Below, piece after piece: positions 1-9,072 of a stretch of 64,000 bases of DNA. Within the stretch, counting starts at the first letter, position 1; each line of letters opens with the position of its first letter. The notes beneath the pieces are model-generated. The model ran no database searches and had not been told where the DNA came from. It worked only from the letters and a program-made list of their open reading frames with translations. The stretch comes from Vulcanimicrobiota bacterium (GTDB taxonomy: Bacteria > Vulcanimicrobiota > Vulcanimicrobiia > Vulcanimicrobiales > Vulcanimicrobiaceae), in the NCBI GenBank assembly GCA_003168375.1, contig PMSI01000001.1:1488001-1552000 (forward strand). The letters run 5' to 3'. A program made the position numbers and the translations under genes.

Positions 1-260
1 TCGCGCAACTCCCAGTTGCGCTGCTTCTTCCGCGCCTCTTTGTCTTTTTTCGACTGCTCGTACTTGAGCCGCCCGTAATCGCCGATGCGGCAGACCGGAG
101 GGATCGCCGTCGGGGAGACCTCGATGAGGTCGAGCCCCTTGGTCCGGGCCATGTTGAGGGCTTCCTCGGTCGTTATGACGCCCAGCTGTTGGCCTGCGTC
201 GTCGATGACGCGGACTTGGCGGATTCTGATCTGCTCGTTGACGCGAAGCGGTCTTGCTAT
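1..260 (-). CDS. infC: Translation initiation factor IF-3, N-terminal part (cut by window edge)
   Basis: IF-3 binds the 30S subunit, keeps it apart from 50S and rejects non-AUG start codons. The minus-strand frame reads [19 protein letters not shown], then [13 protein letters not shown] and DLIEVSP, then [20 protein letters not shown]. This is the canonical IF-3 N-domain and the start of the linker helix; the C-domain lies outside the window. No ATG, GTG or TTG sits at the conserved start. The codon before ARPLR is ATA (258-260), preceded by GGAGAG at a 7-base gap, so AUA is the likely start. Rare AUU or AUA starts are a known device for IF-3 to repress its own synthesis. rpmI and rplT would usually follow, beyond the edge. 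Identity is near certain; the start codon is inferred. Confidence 0.93.
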   Translation of the reverse strand, partial: MARPLRVNEQIRIRQVRVIDDAGQQLGVITTEEALNMARTKGLDLIEVSPTAIPPVCRIGDYGRLKYEQSKKDKEARKKQRNWELR

Positions 261-433
261 GACTTGCTCTCCAGAAAGAACGTTAAAAAAGCGAAGACGC
301 CGAAGCGGTCCCCGCTGTTCGAGAAGAACCGGATCGCCCGCAGGCATCCGGTGAGGGTTGAGGACTCAGCCTGAGCTGAATCCGACCCTGCTTCGGCCCG
401 CGGAGCGTACCACGCCGCCTTGGCACCAGTCAA
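261..433 (-). promoter_or_regulatory. infC promoter and leader with possible attenuator
   Basis: On the minus strand a TTGACT box (428-433) is followed, 18 bases on, by TACGCT (404-409), a moderate sigma-70-type promoter pointing at infC. This would give a leader of roughly 135 nt. In the leader, CGAA/TTCG plus GCGG/CCGC arms form a hairpin (301-321) with a two-base bulge, and a run of six T (285-290) follows a short GCG/CGC stem (291-300). Leader attenuation is known for some infC operons, but the fit here is imperfect. The stretch 261-572 holds no convincing gene. The other reading frames there overlap infC or lack any recognisable protein pattern. Confidence 0.4.
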
Positions 434-572
434 GAAAGCGTGCCTTACTCCTTCCGTAAGCAGCCGAGGTAAGCAGGCGGTACGCTCGGCCGCATATCAG
501 GGCGCCGGGGTCAGGGAAAGCCGGGGAGCCGGACCGGTGGGGGCTCGGGCTCCCGGGTCGAAGCAAGCGGCT

Positions 573-1274
573 GTGCGCGTGAAAAGGATCGCCGCGATCG
601 TGACCCTTGCGGCATCGATCGCTTGGTGCGTGCTTCCGGCGGAATCCGCGCACCAAGCCGTCGTCCGGGTAGACGGCCTGGGTTTTCCCGTCTTTCCACA
701 TGCCACCAGCTATGCGGTCTTCGGAATGGGAATTGCGTACGTCGCCGTCGGCGACATCGAGCAGATCGTCGGCTGGTACCGCGAGCACAGCGGCCGGGAA
801 TGGGCAGCGGCTCCGATTCAAGCGAGCGGAAAAGAGCGAGCGGCGGAACTCAGCTTCGACGACGCGACCGGGACGCATCGCATGCGGATAATACAGCCGG
901 CCGGTAAGAACGCGCTGATTCAAGAGAACCTCGAACTCTCGTCCGCGGCATCGGAGAAGGCCCAGGAAGGCGGCCGCGCTTTGCGCGGACCGGCAGACCC
1001 GCTCGGCGTGACGCTGTATCCCCGCCGCCTAAAGGGTCAGTCCGTCGCGCTCGTCGACGGCGGGCGCGGTTTCGTCTCGTACGCCACCTCGGACGGTTTC
1101 CAAGCCGTCCGCACGTGGTTCAACGCTCGGCTGCCCAATCGTTTTGCCGCTTCGTACCACGTCAGCGCGGAGGCCGGCTCCATGCAGACCTTCCACGGCG
1201 GTGACACGACGGTCACGATCGCGCGAAGACTTCGCGACGGCATGACGATTGTGGGGGTCGAGACCGCGAAGTAG
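573..1274 (+). CDS. Secreted protein of unknown function
   Basis: The frame is open from an ATG at 420, but residues before 573 are unstructured. From GTG 573 (or GTG 579) the product begins VRVKRIAAIVTLAASIAW and runs to an AES-A cleavage-like site, a typical signal peptide of about 28 residues, so I choose 573 (233 aa). The mature part has two stretches of similar style: one around IEQIVGWYREHSGREW, and one later around GFQAVRTWFNARLP. This hints at a duplicated alpha/beta module read from a periplasmic protein. I do not recognise the family. It is transcribed away from infC and ends 17 bp before the convergent tricorn gene. Confidence 0.6.
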   Translation: MRVKRIAAIVTLAASIAWCVLPAESAHQAVVRVDGLGFPVFPHATSYAVFGMGIAYVAVGDIEQIVGWYREHSGREWAAAPIQASGKERAAELSFDDATGTHRMRIIQPAGKNALIQENLELSSAASEKAQEGGRALRGPADPLGVTLYPRRLKGQSVALVDGGRGFVSYATSDGFQAVRTWFNARLPNRFAASYHVSAEAGSMQTFHGGDTTVTIARRLRDGMTIVGVETAK

Positions 1275-1291
1275 ACCCCGGCTCGGGCGTT

Positions 1292-4200
1292 TTAGCGTCG
1301 ATTGGCTCGATTCGGTTTCTGCGGAAACTCCGGGCGGGCGGGTGCGCTCGCGAGCGCTTCGTCGACGAGGCGCAGTGCTTCGGCGAGCTGCGGGTCGTCG
1401 CCGCGCAGCGTGTCCTGCGGCGCGACGTCGACTTCATGCGTCGGATCGGTGCCGTAGTTCTCGACGCCCCAGCCCGCGTCGGTGAACCAGAACGAGAACT
1501 CCGGCTGGGTGGTCTCGGTGCCGTCGACCAGCCGGTGGCGCGGGTTGATTCCGATGACGCCGCCCCACGTGCGCATCCCGACCAGCGGCCCGAGTCCGTA
1601 CAACTTGAAGCAATGGCTGAAGATGTCGCCGTCGCTCCCTGCGAATTGGTTCGTCACGGCCACGATCGGCCCGGGGACGGACTCTTCGGGGTACGGGAAC
1701 GGCGGCGTCCAGCGCGAGACGTCGTAGCCGACGCGCTTGCGGGCCAGCTTCTCGAGTAACAGCGCGGAGACGTGTCCGCCGCGGTTGTAGCGGACGTCGA
1801 CGATCAGCGCGTCGCGGTCGAACTCGGTCAGATAGCCGCGGTGGAACTCGGCGAACCCCCACGGTCCCATGTCGGGGATGTGGACGTAGCCGACGCGGCC
1901 GCCGGTGCGGTCGTGCACCAGCGAGCGGTTCGCCTCCACCCATGCGCGGTAGCGCAGCATGCGTTCGTCGCGCAGCGTGCGTACCAGCACGCGGCGCGGC
2001 GTGCTGCCGGCGCCCCGCACGACGGAGAGCACGATGTCGCGCCCGGCCTGGTTCACGAGCAGTGCGCCCGGCCCGGACTCGGCGGTTACCGCGTGTCCGC
2101 CGATCCCGACGATGAGATCGCCTTCCTTCACGTCGACGCCGGGCTCCGCAAGCGGCGAGTCGGCGTCGCGGTTCCACGGGTCTCCGCGCAAAATGCGCTG
2201 GACACGATACGCACGCAACGCGTCGTCCCAAACGACGTCCGCGCCAAGGAAGCCGCGCTTGTACTGCGGAGGGATCGGCTTGTCGCCGCCGGTCTCGTAC
2301 GCATGCGAGGTGCCGAGCTCGCCCTGCATCTCCCAGATCACGTCGGAGAGCTCGTTGCGCGTGCGTACCTTCGGAAGCAGTGCTTCGTAGCGCGGCAAGA
2401 CGGCGTTCCAGTCGATCCCCGACATCTGGGGGTCCCAGAAGTTCTCGCGCTGCAGGCGCCAGGCTTCGCGCACCATCTGCAGCCACTCAGCACGCGGTTC
2501 GACCAGCACGCTGATTCGGCCGAGGTCGAGCCAGCCGGTGCGCCGTCCGATCTCTTGCCCCGGCTTGTCGTCGGCATCGTCTTCCGGAAGATCGGCGCCC
2601 GCGTCGATCGCGCGCAGCTTGCCGTGCGAAAGGTAGACCAGCGTGCGCGCGTCCGGTCCGAGCACGAAGTCGTCGACCTCGGTCGCGAGCGTCGCACTGC
2701 GCTGCTGTTCGAAATCATACGCGAAGAGCTCGCCTTCGGATTCTTCGTGATCGCGGTCGCTCGGCCGGATCCCGCGCACCGGAAAGCGCGTGAAGACGGC
2801 GCGCCCCTTCGCCGCCGCGATGCGGTCGTACGCACCCTCGTCGACCGGGAACGCCAGCATGCGGAGCGGCATACCCTCCGCCTCGACGACGACCGGCGGC
2901 TTGATGTCGCGCTTGTCGTCCGCCTCGTCGTCGTCGTCGTGACCGTGTTTGTGCAGCGGCGCGGGCTTGGCGACGAACGGGTTCGCGAGCGTCTCGCGCA
3001 AGGTCACCAGATACGGGCGCCACGCCTCGGGGAAGCTGAGCTCGAACTGCAGCGCGTCGTACACCGGATGAAAGTCGCGCGTCGAGAGGAAGTAGAGGTA
3101 GTTGCCCTCCGGATCCCAGGCCGGCGAACGGTCCTCGCGCAGCGCGCTCGTCGCGTCGATGACGCGGCCGCTCTCGCACTCGGCGATGCGCACGATCGTC
3201 GTATGCGCCTTCGGCGACCACACGTACGCGAGCCAGCGCCCGTCCGGCGAAAACGTAAGGTCGTCGATGCGTTCGCCGACGCTCAGATCGAGCAGCCGCG
3301 GCTCGCTTCCGAGGTCGAGCAGCCACAGCTCGTGGCGGTTGTTCGCGAACGCGAGCCGGTCGCCGGCCGGTGAGGCGACGAGCTGATGCAGCACGCCCAT
3401 ATCGTGATCCATGACGAACCGCGGCGGCGCGCTCTGATCGACCGGTGCGATCGCAATCCGCTCGAACCCCCCGCCGTCGTCGACGTACGCGACGCGCTTG
3501 TCGTCGTGCAGCCAGGTCAGCAGCCGGCGGCGCGCCGCGTGCTCGGGCTCCGGTGCGCGTCCGGATGCCGGATGCTCGGTGACGGCTTCTTCCCACAGCG
3601 GCATCGTATAGACGCGCCCGCGCGTGACGATCCCGAGCGCCGTGCCGTCGTGCGAGGGCGTCCAGGTCTCGAGCAGCTCCGCGGCGTCGACGAAGCGGCG
3701 CGCGGTCTCCCACGCGTTCGAGGGCATCTCCACCGGGACGCGCGACACGCTCCCGTCGCGCGGGTCGAGCAGCACGAGATCACCGCCGCAGGCGTAGACG
3801 ACGCGCGTGCCGTCGGTCGCGGGGAAGCGCACGTAGTGCTCCCGCTCGTCGGTCAGGCGGCGCAGATCGCTCCCGTCCGGCGCGACCGAATACAGGTTGC
3901 CGATCCCGTCGTGATCCGACAGGAACATCACGCGCTCGCCGAGCCACATCGGCCACACGAGGTTCCCGTCGAGCGCGCGGCAGATGCGCAGGTACTCACC
4001 GTCGCCGCGCGCGTCGACCCACAGGTGGCCCGCCGTACCGCCGCGGTACCGCTTCCAGCGCGCCGGGTCGATCGCGTTGCGCCCGAGCAGCGTCGCTCCG
4101 TTCGCCGTGACGTCGATCGTCATGGCATGGCCGACGTCCAGCGCGACGGGTTCACCACCGAACGCGTCGACCCGGAACGGAATCGTCTCCTTGACGAACG

Positions 4201-4531
4201 GCGAGCCCGCGTCGGAGGTGAAGTAGATGAAGCGCCCGTCGCGCGACCAGCCGCAGCAGTTGAGCGACTCGCTGCCCAAGTACGTCAGCCGGCGCGGCAC
4301 GCCGCCGCCGGTCGGCATCACGTAGAGCTCGGGATTGCCTTCTTCGCGACCGACGAATGCAAGGCGTGCGCCGTCCGGTGAGAGGCGCGGCAGGGTGCAC
4401 TCGCCGTCGGTGGTGGTAAGCCGGCGCGCGATCCCGCCGCCCGTGTCGACGATCCACAGATCGTCTTCGCAGGCGAAGACGATCGCGTCGTTCGCGATCG
4501 TCGGGGTTCGTACGTAACCGGAGGGACTCAC
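1292..4531 (-). CDS. Tricorn protease homologue
   Basis: A large (1079 aa) self-compartmentalising serine protease that trims oligopeptides released by the proteasome or other ATP-dependent proteases. N-terminal beta-propeller repeats (PRLSPDGARLAFVGREEG and many similar) fill about residues 1-680. A helical bundle carries GTSHAYE, then comes a PDZ domain, then the C-terminal protease domain. From GTG 4531 the catalytic set falls at Ser742, His743, Ser966 (AGSDGD) and Glu1024 (VENYG). These nearly coincide with S745, H746, S965 and E1023 of the archaeal enzyme. The open frame extends upstream to 5581, but that part is the antisense of meaB and is not coding. A stretch rich in Asp, His and Lys (HGHDDDDEADDK, around residue 530) is an insertion. 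It is divergent from meaB, and no tricorn-interacting aminopeptidase is nearby. Confidence 0.95.
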   Translation of the reverse strand: MSPSGYVRTPTIANDAIVFACEDDLWIVDTGGGIARRLTTTDGECTLPRLSPDGARLAFVGREEGNPELYVMPTGGGVPRRLTYLGSESLNCCGWSRDGRFIYFTSDAGSPFVKETIPFRVDAFGGEPVALDVGHAMTIDVTANGATLLGRNAIDPARWKRYRGGTAGHLWVDARGDGEYLRICRALDGNLVWPMWLGERVMFLSDHDGIGNLYSVAPDGSDLRRLTDEREHYVRFPATDGTRVVYACGGDLVLLDPRDGSVSRVPVEMPSNAWETARRFVDAAELLETWTPSHDGTALGIVTRGRVYTMPLWEEAVTEHPASGRAPEPEHAARRRLLTWLHDDKRVAYVDDGGGFERIAIAPVDQSAPPRFVMDHDMGVLHQLVASPAGDRLAFANNRHELWLLDLGSEPRLLDLSVGERIDDLTFSPDGRWLAYVWSPKAHTTIVRIAECESGRVIDATSALREDRSPAWDPEGNYLYFLSTRDFHPVYDALQFELSFPEAWRPYLVTLRETLANPFVAKPAPLHKHGHDDDDEADDKRDIKPPVVVEAEGMPLRMLAFPVDEGAYDRIAAAKGRAVFTRFPVRGIRPSDRDHEESEGELFAYDFEQQRSATLATEVDDFVLGPDARTLVYLSHGKLRAIDAGADLPEDDADDKPGQEIGRRTGWLDLGRISVLVEPRAEWLQMVREAWRLQRENFWDPQMSGIDWNAVLPRYEALLPKVRTRNELSDVIWEMQGELGTSHAYETGGDKPIPPQYKRGFLGADVVWDDALRAYRVQRILRGDPWNRDADSPLAEPGVDVKEGDLIVGIGGHAVTAESGPGALLVNQAGRDIVLSVVRGAGSTPRRVLVRTLRDERMLRYRAWVEANRSLVHDRTGGRVGYVHIPDMGPWGFAEFHRGYLTEFDRDALIVDVRYNRGGHVSALLLEKLARKRVGYDVSRWTPPFPYPEESVPGPIVAVTNQFAGSDGDIFSHCFKLYGLGPLVGMRTWGGVIGINPRHRLVDGTETTQPEFSFWFTDAGWGVENYGTDPTHEVDVAPQDTLRGDDPQLAEALRLVDEALASAPARPEFPQKPNRANRR

Positions 4532-4594
4532 CCGCGACGGGTACGCGGGCGGGGTGAGGGAGTCCCGGGTACCCGCCGTGAACGCGGAGGCGCG

Positions 4595-5572
4595 ATGGAC
4601 GACCCAGCCGGGCTGCTGACGGCGTTTCGCGCCGGCGAACCGCGTGCGCTCGCACGCGCGATCTCGCGCTGCGAATCGGGCCGCGGCGCGGATCTGATCC
4701 GCGCGCTCTACCCGCTCACCGGGCGTGCGCTTACCGTCGGGCTCACCGGTCCCCCGGGCGTCGGCAAGTCGACGCTCAGCGGCGCGCTGATCGCCCACGT
4801 TCGTGCCCAAGGCAAGACGGTCGGCGTCATCTCGGTCGATCCGAGCTCGCCGTTCTCGCACGGCGCGTTGCTCGGCGACCGGATCCGGCTCCTCGAGCAT
4901 TTCACCGACCCCGACGTCTTCATCCGTTCGATGGCTTCGCGCGGACATCTGGGCGGCCTCTCGGGAGCGACCGCCGATGCGGTCTCGCTGATGGACGCGT
5001 TCGGGAAGGACGTCGTGCTGATCGAGACGGTCGGCGTCGGTCAGTCGGAGATCGAGATTGCCGAGGTTGCCGACACGACGCTGGTCGCATTGCAGCCCGG
5101 CAGCGGCGACTCCGTGCAAGTCCTCAAAGCCGGCGTGCTCGAGATCGCCGACGTGTTCGTGGTGAACAAGAGCGATCACCCGATGGCGCTGCAGCTGCAG
5201 CGCGAGATCCGCTCGATGATGGAGATGCTGAACTACGACGGCTGGGTCCCGGCGCTGGTCAGCACGCAGGCGGTCGAAGGCAAGGGCGTCGACAAGCTCT
5301 GGGACGCGATCGTCGCTCACGACGCGTGGCTCCGCGAGACCGGCGCGCTGCACGCGAAACGCCGGTCGGCGTTCGCGCACCGCGTGCGACAGCTCGCGCT
5401 CGGTACGCTCGAAGGGCGTATCGAAGACGCGATCGCGCAGCTCGGCGACGACCTCGATCCGTATGCTGCCGCCGAGATCGTGCTGGCCGAGTACGGCGTG
5501 CGTGGCGGAGTCAGCGCGCTCGGCAACGTGCGCGCCCACGGCGACGTCCGCGCCCATGTGAAGGGGCTGTAG
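4595..5572 (+). CDS. meaB: MeaB/ArgK-type G-protein chaperone of methylmalonyl-CoA mutase
   Basis: P-loop GTPase (325 aa) that gates cobalamin loading and protects B12-dependent acyl-CoA mutases from inactivation. Visible motifs are the Walker A GPPGVGKST (about residues 53-61), VDPSSPF, the switch ETVGVGQSE and the G4 motif NKSD, followed by the C-terminal dimerisation helices. Length is typical. Starts at ATG 4595, 63 bp from the divergent tricorn start. Its partner mutase subunits lie at 9073-11213, separated by the 5.6-8.4 kb segment that may be a later insertion. Confidence 0.95.
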   Translation: MDDPAGLLTAFRAGEPRALARAISRCESGRGADLIRALYPLTGRALTVGLTGPPGVGKSTLSGALIAHVRAQGKTVGVISVDPSSPFSHGALLGDRIRLLEHFTDPDVFIRSMASRGHLGGLSGATADAVSLMDAFGKDVVLIETVGVGQSEIEIAEVADTTLVALQPGSGDSVQVLKAGVLEIADVFVVNKSDHPMALQLQREIRSMMEMLNYDGWVPALVSTQAVEGKGVDKLWDAIVAHDAWLRETGALHAKRRSAFAHRVRQLALGTLEGRIEDAIAQLGDDLDPYAAAEIVLAEYGVRGGVSALGNVRAHGDVRAHVKGL

Positions 5573-5624
5573 GGCGAGCAATGGTTTCGTGGGTCACAAC
5601 AGTCTAACGCGAGGTAAATAGTTA

Positions 5625-6365
5625 ATGGCAAAGTGGAAACCGCCGCGAGCGAGTAGCGGAGAAGTAGTGATAAATGATGGAACGGGATCGTGCAAGATCG
5701 ACGAATTGCCAACCTTCTGTCCGCGCTGTCAGAGAAATGCGATTCCGAAACCGCTTGGTAACGGCGCGCGCTCGACGCACCCAGACGAATGGATGTTCCC
5801 GACTCTCGATGTCCCCGTTCGCTGCACGAACTGCGACTTGGTTTACATCGCCGAATATGAAGGCGAACCGATTCAAGCCGGGCCCGATCTAGGGGACGTT
5901 GAAATCGTGTTTCACTTCACCAGGACAGTGCCAAATGCGATGCAGGGCCGACCGGTATCGGGAACGCTTCAAAAGATCTCACCCCGCTTTTCCCAGGTAT
6001 TCGACCAAGCGGCGGCGGCTGAGAATGACGGACTGACCGAGATTGCCGGCGGCGGATATCGTCGTGCTTTGGAAATTCTTGTCAAGGATTATCTGAGCTA
6101 CAAAGAGCCCACCAGCCGAGATACATATGTTCGCACGTGGCTCGGAGAGTGCATAACGAAGCATATCGCTGATCCGACGATCCAGGATTTGGCAAAACGC
6201 GCAAACATTATCGCGAATGACTTTGTGCACTATGAAAGCTACGGTGCGAATGAGCTTTCTGACTTGGTATCTCTTATAGATTTGACAAGGGCCTGGATCG
6301 AGCTGCAAGCGGAGACGGAAACGGTACGGGCCAATCTTGATTCCCCAAGAAAAACTCAGCGGTAG
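5625..6365 (+). CDS. Zinc-ribbon protein with DUF4145-like (HEPN-type) C-terminus
   Basis: A 246 aa protein. Two Cys pairs (FCPRCQRN near residue 31 and RCTNCDL near residue 66) suggest a zinc ribbon. The C-terminal half has GGGYRRALEILVKDYL and, later, ANDFVHYES, the pattern of DUF4145 (a HEPN-related domain common in restriction and defence loci). G+C and codon use are clearly lower than in neighbouring genes (AT-rich third positions), suggesting transfer. ATG 5625 has GAGG about ten bases upstream. It converges on the FRG-domain gene 110 bp away. The domain call is by eye and moderate; a defence role is inference only. Confidence 0.7.
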   Translation: MAKWKPPRASSGEVVINDGTGSCKIDELPTFCPRCQRNAIPKPLGNGARSTHPDEWMFPTLDVPVRCTNCDLVYIAEYEGEPIQAGPDLGDVEIVFHFTRTVPNAMQGRPVSGTLQKISPRFSQVFDQAAAAENDGLTEIAGGGYRRALEILVKDYLSYKEPTSRDTYVRTWLGECITKHIADPTIQDLAKRANIIANDFVHYESYGANELSDLVSLIDLTRAWIELQAETETVRANLDSPRKTQR

Positions 6366-6474
6366 GATCGTATCGCATCGAACGCGTTCCGGGCTCGCTA
6401 CTTGGTCGCTATTGAACCCACTCGGCGATGTCGTCCAACGATAGCGGAGTCGACCGCTCTTAGCGCACGGCGCT

Positions 6475-7284
6475 CTATTTCAGAGACGTTTCGCCGCCGG
6501 GCCCCGGGCTATAGTGTCGCCGTAGCCATCGGCAGAGTCCGTCGAGGCCACCAAACAGCACTCGTTCACTGATGTTTGCTTGGTCGAGCTTATCCCGGAC
6601 CTCCCACTTGAGCGACGCCGGAATGATGATTTTCCGGTATATTCGATCACCGCGACGCTGCTCCAACCAATCCTCAAGATTGGCCTCCGATCTCGACATC
6701 ACGGAGAAGAGCGCATATTGGTTCACAATGCGATTGTCGAGTGACGGAGGCTCAAAGAAAACGACAAAGTCGTCTTTCCTCAGCGCTTGCAAGGACTCGA
6801 GAGATTCCGCTACCTCATTCATCATGTCCACGCTGAATGCGTAAGCATGGTTTCTCTCGCGTACCTCTGCGAACAGCGGCGGCAGGTGTGTTCTGGCCAC
6901 GGAAAGGTCAACGCACCAAATGATCCCATCATCATCCATCCGGCGCATGTCGTCTGTCGCAAAATGCAAAGCGACATAAGGCGAGTATGTCCAATCCATC
7001 AACCGGGTAGGCAATCCGTGATGTTGGGCTAGCGAAAGCCAGTTCCACTCCGAATTTCCTAGTGCTTGCTCTTGATGTGCGTACTTCTTGAAATTCCTGA
7101 GTAGCGCGCGCTCCAGCACAGCGTATGGTCCACCGAGGCGCATAAGCGATGTTTCGAGAGCCCATCCGCGGTTGACCATTCCTCGGAACGCGAAATTGGA
7201 ACGATACCGCTGAATTGTCGGGTCGTAGGAGTCCTCGAACAGGACGTCCTGCAGCTCTGTCCAGGTCCTTACAGTAGTCTCCAT
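6475..7284 (-). CDS. FRG-domain protein
   Basis: A 269 aa protein with the FRG signature: NFAFRGMVNRGWALETSLMR (about residues 23-42), followed by AQHHGLPTRLMDWTYSPYVALHFA. FRG proteins are single-domain proteins of unknown biochemistry, often in mobile or defence islands. I choose ATG 7284 (METTVRTW) because GAGGAAG lies nine bases upstream; the open frame extends to 7443 but overlaps the divergent hydrolase and looks non-coding there. Codon use is less G+C-rich than the flanking housekeeping genes, matching its convergent neighbour at 5625. Confidence 0.85.
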   Translation of the reverse strand: METTVRTWTELQDVLFEDSYDPTIQRYRSNFAFRGMVNRGWALETSLMRLGGPYAVLERALLRNFKKYAHQEQALGNSEWNWLSLAQHHGLPTRLMDWTYSPYVALHFATDDMRRMDDDGIIWCVDLSVARTHLPPLFAEVRERNHAYAFSVDMMNEVAESLESLQALRKDDFVVFFEPPSLDNRIVNQYALFSVMSRSEANLEDWLEQRRGDRIYRKIIIPASLKWEVRDKLDQANISERVLFGGLDGLCRWLRRHYSPGPGGETSLK

Positions 7285-7414
7285 CGCGCCCGGCTTCCTC
7301 ATAGCCTTGGTAATCGACACGAGATTGCCTGACCCTGCGAGAAAAACGGCGTCGGTGGGGCGCTCGCCCGTTTGGGGCGAACACGTTCTTATGGTAGCGC
7401 CACAGGAGCGGCAT

Positions 7415-8191
7415 ATGGTTCTCTCCGACGGTGCGCGGACCACGGTACAGCAATGGGGTACGCACGGACCGATCGTCGTCGCAGTACACGGGCTCGGTTC
7501 TTCGCGGCGCGGCTGGGCGCGGATCGGCGAGCATCTCGCGGATCGGTATCGCGTCGTCGCGTACGATCAGCGTGGGCACGGCGACAGTTCGGTGACCGGG
7601 CTGATGACGCTCGAGCGCAGCGTCGCCGATCTCGCCGAGGTCGCCGCCTCGCTCGACGAACCGGTGCACGCGCTGATCGGACACTCGTGGGGCGGCGCCG
7701 TCGCTGTCGTGGGCGGTCGCAGTCTCGACGTTGCACGCGTCGTCGCCATCGACCCCATGCTGCACGTCGAGCGCGGCGTGTGGAGCGCGAACACGCTCCC
7801 CGAGTACCGGCGCATGCTCGGGCAGCCGCTCGCCGAGCGCGAGGCGTCGATCCGGCTCTCGCACGCCGGGATGCCGGAGGTCGAGATCGAGTCGAAACTG
7901 CACGCCGCGCGGCGGATCACGCTCGCGCCGGTGGTCGCGCTCGGCGAGGAGAACGCGATCGACGAGGGACGCTGGGATGTGCGCGAGCAGGTCGCCGGCT
8001 ATCCGAAGCCGCTGCTCTTCGCCCTCGCCGATCCGCGCCGCAGCGTCGTCATCGCAGCCTTGCGTCCGCCGCTGCGCGAGCGCGGCGGGCCGAACGTCCA
8101 GGTCGAAGTCTTCGAAGGTGCGAGCCACTCGCTGCAGCGCGACGCTTTCGACCGCTTCATGCCGATCCTCGAGCGGTTCCTGAATTCGTAG
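7415..8191 (+). CDS. Alpha/beta hydrolase
   Basis: A 258 aa alpha/beta-fold hydrolase without a signal peptide, so cytoplasmic. It shows the oxyanion-hole motif HGLGSSRRGW, the strand YDQRGHGDS, the nucleophile elbow GHSWGG and a C-terminal ASHSLQRD carrying the catalytic His. The acid is probably the Asp of FALADPR. The substrate cannot be told from sequence (esterase, haloalkane-dehalogenase-like or C-C hydrolase are possible). ATG 7415 is preceded by AGGAG at six bases; the upstream ATG 7391 has no such site. Confidence 0.85.
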   Translation: MVLSDGARTTVQQWGTHGPIVVAVHGLGSSRRGWARIGEHLADRYRVVAYDQRGHGDSSVTGLMTLERSVADLAEVAASLDEPVHALIGHSWGGAVAVVGGRSLDVARVVAIDPMLHVERGVWSANTLPEYRRMLGQPLAEREASIRLSHAGMPEVEIESKLHAARRITLAPVVALGEENAIDEGRWDVREQVAGYPKPLLFALADPRRSVVIAALRPPLRERGGPNVQVEVFEGASHSLQRDAFDRFMPILERFLNS

Positions 8192-8322
8192 TCAGTGCCC
8201 GTGACAGATGAACTGCCGTTCTGCGGCCGCTGGATCTACACCCAAGCTGGTGGCTTTGTTAGGATCGTACCATTTGCCTCAGTGACCATTGGTGGCAGTC
8301 ACCCGCCCCATGAAGAACGACC

Positions 8323-8348
8323 AGAAGCCGCCCGTGAGGGCGGCTTCT
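8323..8348. terminator. Perfect 11-bp hairpin between convergent genes
   Basis: AGAAGCCGCCC, loop GTGA, then GGGCGGCTTCT form a perfect 11-bp stem. It lies in the 241-bp gap between the hydrolase (ends 8191) and the convergent gene ending at 8433, so it could terminate both. No good U-tract follows on either strand, so efficiency is uncertain. The remaining gap shows no gene I would support; a 78-codon frame across it is low-complexity and contains the hairpin. Confidence 0.55.
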
Positions 8349-8432
8349 GCAACCCAGGCGCACTAGTCGCCAGGGGGGATCATGACCAAATGATAGCTCA
8401 TACGGGTAGGCGCGAGTCAATACCTCAATAGC

Positions 8433-9005
8433 TCAGGACGAGGACGATCCTGCCGTGTGATAGAGCGCGGCCGCGTCGGGCAGCGCGATGCGTTCGTCGG
8501 TCGGCACCCACTTCAAATTCGTGCCGAGCCGCTCGAAGGCGCGAATCGCGTCGCGAACGCGGGCGCCGCCGGACGAGCCGTCGGACGACGTGAAGTACCG
8601 CCACTGGTGCGGACAGCGCACGGTGACTTTGTAGTAGAACGCATCGTTGGCGATGCCCCCGGCGGAGTGAAACTCAGACGCCGGCCGGTCGCAGAGGCCC
8701 AGGTCGTCGACGATTTGCTGGACACGCCCGATCTCGGCACGGGCGCGGAACGTGCCCGGCTCAGTGACGGCTAAACCATGGGCGCGGGCGGTCCCGTCGG
8801 CGTCGTACCAAAGCCACCGGTGGACGCCGGCAAACCCCCCGTCCTGACGGACGACGACCGTTAGCGGCATCGGCGCCCCGAAGGGGCCCGGACTGCCCTC
8901 GTGCAGCTCGGCCGGCGCAGCGGGCGCCGGCCCCTCAGCGACCGCCGGGCCGGTCAGGGTGAGCGTCGCGAACACCAGGACCGCGAGGGGAACGAACGTC
9001 CTCAT
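8433..9005 (-). CDS. Secreted protein of unknown function
   Basis: 190 aa from ATG 9005, starting MRTFVPLAVLVFATLTLTG with an A-x-A cleavage site near residue 24, so exported. The mature part begins Pro/Ala-rich, then has VVVRQDGGFAGVHRWLWYDADG and a C-terminal half with conserved-looking LGLCDRP and VRCPHQW cysteines that could form a disulfide. I do not recognise the family. The open frame continues upstream to 9212 but that is the antisense of the mutase gene. Confidence 0.65.
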   Translation of the reverse strand: MRTFVPLAVLVFATLTLTGPAVAEGPAPAAPAELHEGSPGPFGAPMPLTVVVRQDGGFAGVHRWLWYDADGTARAHGLAVTEPGTFRARAEIGRVQQIVDDLGLCDRPASEFHSAGGIANDAFYYKVTVRCPHQWRYFTSSDGSSGGARVRDAIRAFERLGTNLKWVPTDERIALPDAAALYHTAGSSSS

Positions 9006-9072
9006 GACGCCCAGTCTAGCACCGTCGCCCCTCGGGAAGCGACGGGGAGCGTCGACCTCGAAGGAAGAGCTC

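Noticed and set aside
1772-3373. 533-codon plus-strand ORF inside the tricorn gene
   Set aside because: Its composition is Arg/Val/Ala-rich antisense noise typical of high-G+C genes, with no recognisable domain.
4532-5581. Open frame on the minus strand extending the tricorn protein by 350 residues
   Set aside because: It is antisense to meaB, has low-complexity His/Arg/Asp composition, and the tricorn catalytic residues number correctly only from GTG 4531.
8195-8431. 78-codon ORF between two convergent genes
   Set aside because: It contains the perfect 11-bp hairpin, shows no family pattern and lacks a ribosome-binding site.
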